Below, in pieces: positions 9,728 through 16,756 of a stretch of 64,000 nt of DNA (position 1 is the first letter of the stretch; each line of letters begins with the position of its first letter). Source of the DNA: Sediminibacterium sp. GTDB taxonomy: Bacteria; Bacteroidota; Bacteroidia; B-17B0; Aurantibacillaceae. Under the pieces are notes generated by a model, which made no database searches, had not been told where the DNA came from, and saw nothing but the letters and a program-made list of their open reading frames with translations. Position numbers and translations under genes: made by a program. The stretch covers positions 1 to 64,000 of the forward strand of contig JASGCO010000014.1 in the NCBI GenBank assembly GCA_030054095.1, in the 5' to 3' direction.

Positions 9728-10900
9728 CTAAACCAACCTAATTTTACCCGTTAATAATTCCTGCATCATGCCTTGCTTGATTTGCCTGGCTTTGATGAGT
9801 TTGGTTTCTAATGAAGAAATTTCATTATCCATATTTTCCAGAATATTTGCAATTTCATTTTGTTCATCTTCGTTAGAAGGCACAATAACTTCCATTTGCC
9901 TGTATTCTCCAATCCAATGACGTTTATGATCTCCAGGTATATATTTTATTTGAAGCATCAACTCATAAACAAATCTCAAATTCACTTTTTCATGTTTTGG
10001 AATAAGCATTTTCATTGCTGAAGACTTTGCTTTAAAAGGGAAGTCAACATATTTAACAGCCGTTGTAAAGTCATCAAATATTATTACAGGCAGTTTGCCA
10101 TATATACCCTGTTCTTCATTTGTATAACCAAGTATAAATGTTTTACCGGCTGTTAGAACAGGGGTTTGATTAAATTCATTATACTCCGTATCGTTAACTA
10201 AATAATTGGTTGGTTGTTCATAATCCAAAAAATCTCCCAACTTCTTCGTCACCCATCCCTTTTTAGGTTTGAGCAATTGCTGCATAGCGCCTTGTTTGAT
10301 GAGGCGTTTTTTGGCAATAAGTTTTTCAAGGCTGCTGATATAGGCATCGGCATCGCTTAAGGCATTGGCAATGGCGGTTTGTTCTTTAATGTCACTTGGT
10401 GCAACAAAAGGTAGTTTCTTTGCTATTCCTCCTGTGTAACTTTGTTGTTTAGTTCCTTGACAGTAATTAAAAGCTAACCAATCTCCGTACTTTACATAAA
10501 ATTGAAATATGTAAGGGGTAATAGTTTGGTTTGGTTTAGGATATAAAGCCATACACGACTGGTTGGTTGTTGCATCCATTCCAGTTATACCACAACTTCC
10601 CCTTGTACCTGCTGCTTCTAATCCAGTAATTGCAAATAAAAAAGTGCCTTTAGGAATTATCTTTAAATTAGCAGCCTTAACGCCTTCTTCAGTTATTTTT
10701 TCAAGTGTATCATTAATTGTGTTATAATTTAGCTCGCCACTAGTTATCCAGGGGATCTCACCTTTATAAAATTCTGGTCGCCCTCTATAGGGTGTTTGCC
10801 CACTAGAAAAACCACTCATGTAATCTTCAAACGTTCCTTCCGTCCAATCATTTGGAATTGGTCCAAGAATAGAATTTTTATACCCTTTCCTTAGTTCCAT
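9728..10900 (-). CDS. hsdS: Type I restriction-modification specificity subunit (HsdS)
   Basis: HsdS sets the bipartite DNA target of the type I enzyme. The 390-aa protein has the classical two-fold layout: target recognition domain 1 (about 15-165), conserved helix 1 (about 173-215), target recognition domain 2 (about 216-340) and conserved helix 2 (about 345-388). The two helical repeats are plainly related (AIANALSDAD...ISSLE and EIANILENMD...ISSLE, each ending QG-MQ-LL). It overlaps the hsdM stop by 10 nt. It is more AT-rich than hsdM, as is usual for exchanged specificity subunits. Length and motifs indicate an intact gene. Confidence 0.95.
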   Translation of the reverse strand: MELRKGYKNSILGPIPNDWTEGTFEDYMSGFSSGQTPYRGRPEFYKGEIPWITSGELNYNTINDTLEKITEEGVKAANLKIIPKGTFLFAITGLEAAGTRGSCGITGMDATTNQSCMALYPKPNQTITPYIFQFYVKYGDWLAFNYCQGTKQQSYTGGIAKKLPFVAPSDIKEQTAIANALSDADAYISSLEKLIAKKRLIKQGAMQQLLKPKKGWVTKKLGDFLDYEQPTNYLVNDTEYNEFNQTPVLTAGKTFILGYTNEEQGIYGKLPVIIFDDFTTAVKYVDFPFKAKSSAMKMLIPKHEKVNLRFVYELMLQIKYIPGDHKRHWIGEYRQMEVIVPSNEDEQNEIANILENMDNEISSLETKLIKARQIKQGMMQELLTGKIRLV

Positions 10901-13380
10901 ACAAAACCCATTTTATTAAGGTGAGTGTTTACGGCGCTTTCGAAGGCCTCAAGCTCCTTGTGTAATGCAGGCAATGGTGTTTCGTAGCGCTCGGCCAATT
11001 CTTTAATGCGTTGAGTTAGGCGCTGGCTAATGCGTTGCATTTCGTTACTCAAAGCATTTTTCAAATGGGCCATCCATTTGTGTTCTACCACTAAGGTTTT
11101 TATTTCCTCTTCCTTTAGGGCTTTGTATTTGTTCCACACGCTTTGCTCTAAGGCTTTTTGGGCTTCTTTTAGTTGCTTGTTTACATCGGCTACTTTGTCG
11201 GCGTGCTTTATATAGGTTTCCAGTAGTTTTATTTCTTCTGCATCTGCTTGATGTTCCCCCTTCGACGAGCTCAGGGCAGGCTTTATTTTTTTCAATCTTT
11301 CTTTAACAGAGGCTGCGGTAATTTTATCCTTATCGTTTTTAGCATCGGCTAGTAGTCCCTCTTCGGCACCATGCTCTTCTTCCATGCTTTCCAGTTCAGC
11401 CTGCGCTGTGTCGCGCGCGCTTTCCAGGGCTTCAATGGCTTGTTTTTCTTTGGTAAAATACTGCTCAATCAATAAAGCGGGCTTCATCAATTTGCTCTCA
11501 ATACCATCTATGCCTTCCACTTCTTTTTCTTTGGCCTTATCATCTTTGCCCACTTTTTTGGTAATGCGGTACACATGGCTGCCTTCTTTCCAATCGTCAT
11601 CACCGATTACATACACATCATCCTGCATCACCTCGTTCCAATAAGTCATTAAATGCTGATATACATCATAGCCATCCAGCAAATGAATTTCACTAAAGGC
11701 ACGCAACAAATCTTCGGATAGCTGATGAATGAGCTGTTTGGGTTTTACGCCCTTGCCCATTGCTTTCAATACCTTGGTGTTTTTCTTTTTCCATTTGGCA
11801 AACACCTCCGTAACCGTTTGGCTATAGGCCGTAAATTCAGGGTGGTTAAAGATGCGTTGTTTTACGTCATCCTTATTTACTTTTAATTGCAAATAGCCCT
11901 TGCGCTTGTGTTTTTCAAACAAGGTCTTTCTTAAACCCGGATATACTTCCCAATAGCCATGCAGGGCATCAATATCGCGCTCGGGTATGCCACCGTTTAA
12001 GTGCGCGTCAATATCCTGTAGGTCTTCTTCTTCCTGCGCATCAATGTAGCGCGGTATATTGAGGTTGTAGTCCTTTTCTTCAATCTCTTTATAGCTTACA
12101 ATGCGGCTGTATTTTTCAATCTCCTGCTGCTTGTTAAAGGTGTCCACAATTTTATGAATATCCTGGTCGCGCAGGCGGTTTTTAGGCCCGTCTTTGGTAA
12201 AGCCTTTGCTGGCATCCATAATGAACATGGCTTTGCGGCTATCGGCCTGTTCTTTGTCAATCACAATAATGCAAGCCGGTATGCCCGTACCATAAAACAA
12301 ATTGGCAGGCAAGCCAATAATGCCTTTGATATACCCCTTACGAATTAAGTTTTTGCGGATCTCGGCCTCCGAGCCACCCCGGAACAACACACCATGCGGC
12401 AAAATCGCTGCCGCCTTGCCTTTGCTTTTTAAGGAACGTACCATGTGCAATAAAAACGCATAGTCTCCATTTTTTTCGGGCGGAATGCCAAAACCTTCAA
12501 AGCGTTTAAATTCATCGGCCGTGCTATTGGAAACACTTACACCATTGCTCCAGTTTTTAGACGAGAATGGCGGATTGGCGACGATGAAGTCAAATTGCTT
12601 CAAGCCGCCGTTGTCTTCTTTAAATTGAGGGTCGCTTAAGGTGCTGTTACCGGTGCAGCGAATCAAGGCCGTAGGGCAATCGTGCAATACCATGTTCATG
12701 CGCGCTAAACCGGCAGTGGCACTTTCCTTCTCTTGCCCGTAAATGGTAATCTTACGTTCTGCTTCATCGGCCGCTTTTAACAACAAGGAACCCGAACCAC
12801 AGGTTGGGTCATAAATGGTAATAGTGGCATTAGACGTTTTGGCGTTGATGCCAATAATTTTAGCCATGATGCGGCTCACCTCAGCAGGCGTGTAAAATTG
12901 CCCTTTGCTTTTACCACTTTCGGTAGCAAAGTTGCGCATCAGGTACTCGTAAGCATCGCCCAAAATATCATCGCCTTCGGCTTTGTTTTTCGCAAAATTC
13001 AATTCAGGCTTTTCAAAAATGGCAATGAGTTTGGTCAGGCGGTCCACCTTGTCTTTTCCGGTTCCCAATTTTTCGGGATTGTCAAAATCTACTTTAATAG
13101 ACCCTAAAGTGGGATTGGCTGCCTCAATGGGCGCAATTATTTTTTTGTTGATGTCATCACCTATTGTTGTTTTGCCTTTTAAGGCAACCATATCGGCAAA
13201 GCTGGCACCTTTAGGTACAGTGATGGGTGCATATTTTACGCCGGCGTATTTATCGCTGATGTATTTTATAAAGAGCATAATGAGTACATAATCTTTGTAC
13301 TCGCTGGCGTCCATGCCCCCGCGCAATTCATCGCATGCCGCCCAAATGGAAGAATAGAGTTCTGATTTTTTAATGGCCAT
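10891..13380 (-). CDS. hsdM: Type I restriction-modification DNA methyltransferase (HsdM), long form
   Basis: HsdM methylates adenine in the target set by HsdS. The HsdM N-terminal helical domain (1-135) precedes the catalytic domain with SAM-binding DPTCGSGSLL (191-200) and the N6-adenine motif NPPF (269-272). At 829 aa it is some 300 residues longer than typical HsdM. The extra C-terminal part is charged and coiled-coil-like (about 610-800, rich in Glu, Lys and Ala). Near residue 700 this region contains an in-frame copy of a short palindromic repeat, read as ALSSSKG (see 11258-11276). It starts 4 nt after the XRE regulator gene and probably shares its promoter. Confidence 0.95.
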   Translation of the reverse strand: MAIKKSELYSSIWAACDELRGGMDASEYKDYVLIMLFIKYISDKYAGVKYAPITVPKGASFADMVALKGKTTIGDDINKKIIAPIEAANPTLGSIKVDFDNPEKLGTGKDKVDRLTKLIAIFEKPELNFAKNKAEGDDILGDAYEYLMRNFATESGKSKGQFYTPAEVSRIMAKIIGINAKTSNATITIYDPTCGSGSLLLKAADEAERKITIYGQEKESATAGLARMNMVLHDCPTALIRCTGNSTLSDPQFKEDNGGLKQFDFIVANPPFSSKNWSNGVSVSNSTADEFKRFEGFGIPPEKNGDYAFLLHMVRSLKSKGKAAAILPHGVLFRGGSEAEIRKNLIRKGYIKGIIGLPANLFYGTGIPACIIVIDKEQADSRKAMFIMDASKGFTKDGPKNRLRDQDIHKIVDTFNKQQEIEKYSRIVSYKEIEEKDYNLNIPRYIDAQEEEDLQDIDAHLNGGIPERDIDALHGYWEVYPGLRKTLFEKHKRKGYLQLKVNKDDVKQRIFNHPEFTAYSQTVTEVFAKWKKKNTKVLKAMGKGVKPKQLIHQLSEDLLRAFSEIHLLDGYDVYQHLMTYWNEVMQDDVYVIGDDDWKEGSHVYRITKKVGKDDKAKEKEVEGIDGIESKLMKPALLIEQYFTKEKQAIEALESARDTAQAELESMEEEHGAEEGLLADAKNDKDKITAASVKERLKKIKPALSSSKGEHQADAEEIKLLETYIKHADKVADVNKQLKEAQKALEQSVWNKYKALKEEEIKTLVVEHKWMAHLKNALSNEMQRISQRLTQRIKELAERYETPLPALHKELEAFESAVNTHLNKMGFVWN
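11258..11276. repeat. Short palindromic repeat inserted in frame within hsdM
   Basis: The 19-mer CCCTTCGACGAGCTCAGGG has CCCT/AGGG ends and lies inside the coding sequence of HsdM, where the minus strand reads it as LSSSKG. The near-identical sequence CCCTTCGACAAGCTCAGGG is one I recall as a dispersed repeat in many environmental bacteria, in which it appears inside genes as LSLSKG. It sits in the charged linker, where an insertion would be tolerated. Confidence 0.5.
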
Positions 13381-13384
13381 AAAT

Positions 13385-13603
13385 TTATTTACTGCTTTTA
13401 GTGACTAATAATTCTTTTGGATCGATATCTAATATTCTTGCTATTTCATAAAGCACTTCTAAGCTTGGTTGCTTTCTGTTTTGCACATAGCCGTTAATGA
13501 TGGGATAACTCTTTCCGAGTTTCTCAGCCAACCAGGTTTGTTTTATTCCCTTTTCTTCAAGAACTTCTTTAATCCGGTTCATTGTAATCAGTTTTAGATC
13601 CAT
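13385..13603 (-). CDS. XRE-family helix-turn-helix regulator of the restriction operon
   Basis: This 72-aa protein is a single HTH_3/XRE domain: QTWLAEKLGKS is the first half of the helix-turn-helix, followed by INGYVQNRKQPSLEVLYEIA, typical of the family. It is the first gene of the hsd-mcr operon, 4 nt before hsdM, and resembles the small controller proteins that time expression of restriction systems. A second ATG at 13582 is possible, giving 65 aa. The 16-bp inverted repeat at 13654-13694 upstream is a candidate operator. No effector domain is present. Confidence 0.9.
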   Translation of the reverse strand: MDLKLITMNRIKEVLEEKGIKQTWLAEKLGKSYPIINGYVQNRKQPSLEVLYEIARILDIDPKELLVTKSSK

Positions 13604-13653
13604 TAAAAACTAAAACGTTTGAAATGGATAATCGCAGCTAATATAAACTATTA

Positions 13654-13694
13654 AGTTAATAAAATATAATGTTTTACGTTATATTTTATTAACT
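13654..13694. promoter_or_regulatory. 16-bp perfect inverted repeat upstream of the XRE gene
   Basis: Arms 13654-13669 and 13679-13694 are exact reverse complements (AGTTAATAAAATATAA) around a 9-nt loop. The arms are almost pure A/T, so this is a weak terminator but a plausible operator for the XRE protein whose gene begins 50 nt away. It also overlaps the stop codon of the gene fragment at 13679-13837, so it could instead be a leftover terminator. Confidence 0.4.
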
Positions 13695-13837
13695 ATTGGT
13701 TCACTGAGGTATGGCTGAGTTTTCCTGTAAAGCGCGTCCTGCAGACTCATGAGGAGCGTAAATTGCCAGATCTGACCCACACTTTGGTTTACCCGGCCAT
13801 CCACATGGTAGGGGTACTCCGTTCTGACAATTCCTTT
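13679..13837 (-). pseudogene. Open C-terminal gene fragment of unknown origin
   Basis: From the edge of the hairpin element (13837) an open frame runs 52 codons to TAA at 13679. It contains the protein-like stretches TEYPYHVDGRV and GQIWQFTLLMSLQD but has no start codon of its own at the 5' end. I do not recognise the family. It is in phase with the fragment at 14001-14138: exact removal of 13838-14000 would join the two frames. It may be the tail of the same interrupted gene, or a chance frame. Confidence 0.35.
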
Positions 13838-14000
13838 ATACCAAATATATGTATAAAATAGTCCAATGTATGACAGGGAAATTTTTTATTTTTCGAGGCG
13901 AAAAACGCAGGCATAGCAGAAGCTACGTCGAGTATTTTCAACGAAGAAAAATGGAAAATTTTCGATCAGAATTGGACTATTTTATACATATATTTGGTAT
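13838..14000. mobile_element. MITE-like 163-bp hairpin element with 30-bp perfect terminal inverted repeats
   Basis: Positions 13838-13867 and 13971-14000 are exact 30-bp reverse complements (left arm begins ATACCAAATATATG). Between them the strands remain partly complementary: AAATTTTTTATTTTTCG near 13880 faces CGAAGAAAAATGGAAAATTT near 13950, and TAGC-AGAA-GCTA sits at the apex. The element has no gene and would fold into one long hairpin. It interrupts a small reading frame. I see no clear target-site duplication. A non-autonomous transposable element or a dispersed intergenic hairpin repeat both fit. Confidence 0.65.
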
Positions 14001-14138
14001 TAGTTCTTTATAGCTGGCAATTGCATAGAGCGGACCCAAATTGTTCCAGCCAATACTAACGGTATTGTTACTGATAAACGCTTCGATAAGGTAACTGCCG
14101 CCGGCACGCATCATCCAGTTTTTTGTGTCGTTGTTCAT
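14001..14138 (-). pseudogene. N-terminal remnant of an Mrr-like restriction protein
   Basis: Forty-six codons from ATG at 14138 read MNNDTKNWMMRAGG, then a stretch with ISNNTVSIGWNNLG, ending at SYKEL exactly where the hairpin element begins; the frame then runs into a stop inside that element. The pattern WxxRAGxxxxLIExFxxNxxVxIGWxxLG is typical of the N-terminal domain of Mrr-like and related restriction endonucleases. No nuclease domain follows, so this is a truncated gene. It lies upstream of the hsd operon on the same strand, consistent with decay inside a defence island. Confidence 0.6.
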
Positions 14139-14499
14139 TTTATTGGGTTTGTGTTTGGTTGCTTGTAAAATAACCAAAATCAGTATGGAACAGAATTACC
14201 CCCCGCCCAGGGACAGCAGCGGCAGCCCTGCGCGGACGTTGGCGAGCAGCGCACAGTGGCGGCGGCGACCAACGGAAGCCCCCGCACGCTGATGCGATGC
14301 CGGCAACGGTAAGCAGGCTATAGCGTATGGCCCGGCCCCGGTGCATGGGTTGGGGAAATCGTTTTCAACGTTCCGGAACGTTGAAAACGATGGTATAGGC
14401 GCAACGGGGAGGGCGCCTGATATATACTGTACTAAACTAAAACAGGCAGTAAACACTGGTTTACCACCTGCTGTTAGGGGATGTTATTATAAATGATGT
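14139..14499. other. GC-rich non-coding block with strong secondary structure
   Basis: About 14196-14356 is much richer in G+C than its surroundings and holds several short complementary runs, for example CCCC/GGGG around 14333-14355 and CGCA/TGCG near 14275-14290. The only frames across it have no family resemblance and odd composition (Pro, Arg, Ala, Cys), so I treat it as non-coding. The phrase GCTATAGCGTATGGCCCGGCC recalls repeated intergenic blocks in other Bacteroidota, but I cannot verify that here. No promoter or terminator is clear. Confidence 0.4.
14358..14391. repeat. 34-bp perfect palindrome
   Basis: The sequence is its own reverse complement over all 34 positions, centred between 14374 and 14375; the core is AACGTTCCGGAACGTT, flanked by CGTTTTC and GAAAACG. 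It has no loop, so it favours binding by a dimeric protein or cruciform formation over a terminator hairpin. It lies at the edge of the GC-rich block, about 110 nt downstream of the amidase gene stop. Confidence 0.7.
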
Positions 14500-16407
14500 T
14501 TACTCTTTAATCACTTTTTTATACATGCTATTTTCACCGGTCTTAATCTGAAGCCAGTATATGCCACTTTTTAATTCCTGCGTAAAACCGACCTCTTTAC
14601 TTAACCAGCCGGCCTCCGCGTCCATACGCTCCTGCATCACTTCGCGACCCAGCGCATCGCGTAAACTTAATGTTAGCGAGGTGTTTTCAGGAATAAAAAG
14701 GTTAAGGGTAAAGTTGTTGGTGAACGGGTTCGGAAATACTTCGGCCTCAGTGCTAAGGATTTCGCCATTAGCGCCCGCGCGCATTCTGGCGGTTCCTGTA
14801 TAATAGGTTGCATTTCCCGATCCCCCAATGGCTGGTGGTACGGTAATGGTATAGTTAGCCGCCCAACCTGCCATTACGGTAGCGCAATCGCTGCGAAAAT
14901 CAATTAACACGGTATCATTACTGATTGTTAGCACACCCGGACTGGTAGTGCCGCTGTATTTACCAACTACGGGCGACATGGTTTTTCCGCCGTTATGAAT
15001 AAACATGTAGTCGTAACCGCTTTCGAGACTGAACTGGGTAAAGCTGAGTTTAATGCTGGTAGCCCCAGGCCGTGTAAAGCGGTAAATTTTGCGTTCGTCG
15101 TTGGTATAGTTACCGGCCGATCCGCCACTATCGTAGAATGTGCCGGTAGCCGATGTGTAGTTTATGCCTGTGTAGGTGCTGTTGATTAAACGGTAATACT
15201 TATCCCAGTTCCAGTTTGGTCCCGGATCAGTGTGGGTTTGGTTAGGATACATTTGATGGCCCTTTACTTTGGTGCAGGCCCCTATGCCACATTGCGCACT
15301 GGAGCCGCTGCACCCGGGGCCGTAGAATGTACGTAAGGAGTTAATGCTGTGGCTTGTGCACATATCTTTAACCAGAAGAGCGGAAGCATTATACATAGCG
15401 TTGGTGTACCAGGCCGCATTATTGCTATATCCTTCGTGCTCTATTCCCAGAGTGTAAGGGTTTTCGCTGCCGATGTGCCAGGCCTTGTCTGCCTCGAGTA
15501 CCATTTGGGTAATTTGCCCATCGCTGCTTCGGATTACATAATGCGCACTGGCATTGGCCGTACAGTTTTTAAACCAGGAGATGCAGCCCGCGTAGGTTCC
15601 TTCTACATCGTGTATGGCAATGGCTGTAATGGCTGTTCCCGCGCGCGATGAAAAATTACAGGTGGTAGGATTCCAGATAGCCGGACCATAATCGGCAGAG
15701 GCAACAGAGGCCGCAGCATTGGTTACTTTGTAGGCCGCGCCATTGTCGCCCTCAATGTTAGTTTCAGTAATATATACTTTTGACGCACTCAGCACTTTTA
15801 AATTTTCCGCGCCAAAAATGTCGGAGAGATTTACGCGGTGGTTTTTAAAATGATAGGCAGTCTGAAACTCTGGAACACTAAGGAAATAATAGATTTGATA
15901 CAAATGCGCGTTAATGGCAAAATCATTTTCGGGATCGGTACTTAGCGGCAACTCGCTTAATGCGATAAGCAAGGGCTTGTAGTTTTTAAGATCGGATTGT
16001 GCATTTAATTTGTAATCGGATTGCAACTTGCTGAATGCGGCGGCATAAGCCATAATGCCTGTCGCTGCGTTACTAAGAAGTTCTGTTTCAGTGTAGCCTG
16101 ATAGTTTAGCCACATACGAGAGGTTATTACGGAAATAATTTTTCCCGTCTTCTATTAAGCCCATCACACCATGAGCCTGGGGGTATCCGATGCAACTGGG
16201 TTCAGACGATTTCTCCAGATTTTGAAAACGGGTTTGGGTAAACGCTACGGCCTCGAGTATTCCGGAGGGCAGGGACGGATACTTACTATACGCTTTTTTG
16301 AAAGATTCCTGAAACGCGTTTTCGGTAATAATGTCGGTGTACGCTGTTCGTGCGGTGGCACAGGCGAAGGTTCCGGCAAGCCACAATGCTGTAATTGTTT
16401 TTTTCAT
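14500..16407 (-). CDS. T9SS-secreted N-acetylmuramoyl-L-alanine amidase
   Basis: This predicted secreted enzyme cleaves the lactyl-peptide bond of peptidoglycan. The 635-aa protein starts with a signal peptide (1-19). An amidase_2/PGRP domain spans about 240-410, with likely zinc ligands H266 (AIHDVEG) and H384 (KGHQMYP) and the typical DPGPNW (394-399). A CUB-like beta domain (about 420-515) and a type A T9SS sorting domain (about 555-635, starting EVFPNPF, ending in Lys/Glu) follow. Residues 40-210 have a helical lysozyme-like look (GILEAVAFTQTRF and HGVMGL), hinting at a second muralytic domain. It diverges from the OmpA gene and probably acts at the cell surface or outside. Confidence 0.9.
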   Translation of the reverse strand: MKKTITALWLAGTFACATARTAYTDIITENAFQESFKKAYSKYPSLPSGILEAVAFTQTRFQNLEKSSEPSCIGYPQAHGVMGLIEDGKNYFRNNLSYVAKLSGYTETELLSNAATGIMAYAAAFSKLQSDYKLNAQSDLKNYKPLLIALSELPLSTDPENDFAINAHLYQIYYFLSVPEFQTAYHFKNHRVNLSDIFGAENLKVLSASKVYITETNIEGDNGAAYKVTNAAASVASADYGPAIWNPTTCNFSSRAGTAITAIAIHDVEGTYAGCISWFKNCTANASAHYVIRSSDGQITQMVLEADKAWHIGSENPYTLGIEHEGYSNNAAWYTNAMYNASALLVKDMCTSHSINSLRTFYGPGCSGSSAQCGIGACTKVKGHQMYPNQTHTDPGPNWNWDKYYRLINSTYTGINYTSATGTFYDSGGSAGNYTNDERKIYRFTRPGATSIKLSFTQFSLESGYDYMFIHNGGKTMSPVVGKYSGTTSPGVLTISNDTVLIDFRSDCATVMAGWAANYTITVPPAIGGSGNATYYTGTARMRAGANGEILSTEAEVFPNPFTNNFTLNLFIPENTSLTLSLRDALGREVMQERMDAEAGWLSKEVGFTQELKSGIYWLQIKTGENSMYKKVIKE

Positions 16408-16756
16408 TGGGAGATGGTTAATTGGTTTATGTAGCTAATGTATAAAAACAATTGTAATAGTGTTCACAGCGTTTGCACTAAATCTTTTTAGCGAAAATTT
16501 AGCGAACAACTATTACTTTCTAGTTATAATATCTGACTTGAGTGCGGTCAGAACCCTCTATTGATAAGGGATTTAAGGCTTTCAGTACAAACGTCTGGTG
16601 TGTTTGATTTATTGTTGCAACATGCATTAAACCGCAAATAGAGATTAATAGTTTCCTGTTTTGTCTGCACGGGTGTTGCTAGCCGGATGGTTATGTTTAT
16701 GCAAATACGGCATTTTCCGTATTGATAGTTTTATAGCTCTCCCTTTCTTTGTGGGT
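16408..16756. promoter_or_regulatory. Divergent intergenic region with dyad and phased repeats
   Basis: This 349-bp region separates the amidase gene (minus) from the OmpA gene (plus). TTAGCGA occurs at 16488-16494 and again at 16499-16505, exactly 11 bp apart. TAATAGTGTTC (16455-16465) is mirrored by GAACAACTATTA (16504-16515) with one extra base. Such phased repeats and dyads suit a response-regulator binding site, but no perfect promoter is seen. Confidence 0.35.

Noticed and set aside
14140..14456. Open frames through the GC-rich block
   Set aside because: Their Pro, Arg and Ala-rich sequence follows from the high GC content; there is no signal peptide or domain, and the DNA is better explained by non-coding structure.
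16661..16756. TTG start for the OmpA gene giving 368 aa
   Set aside because: It would place 32 extra residues before a clear signal peptide; the ATG at 16757 is better.
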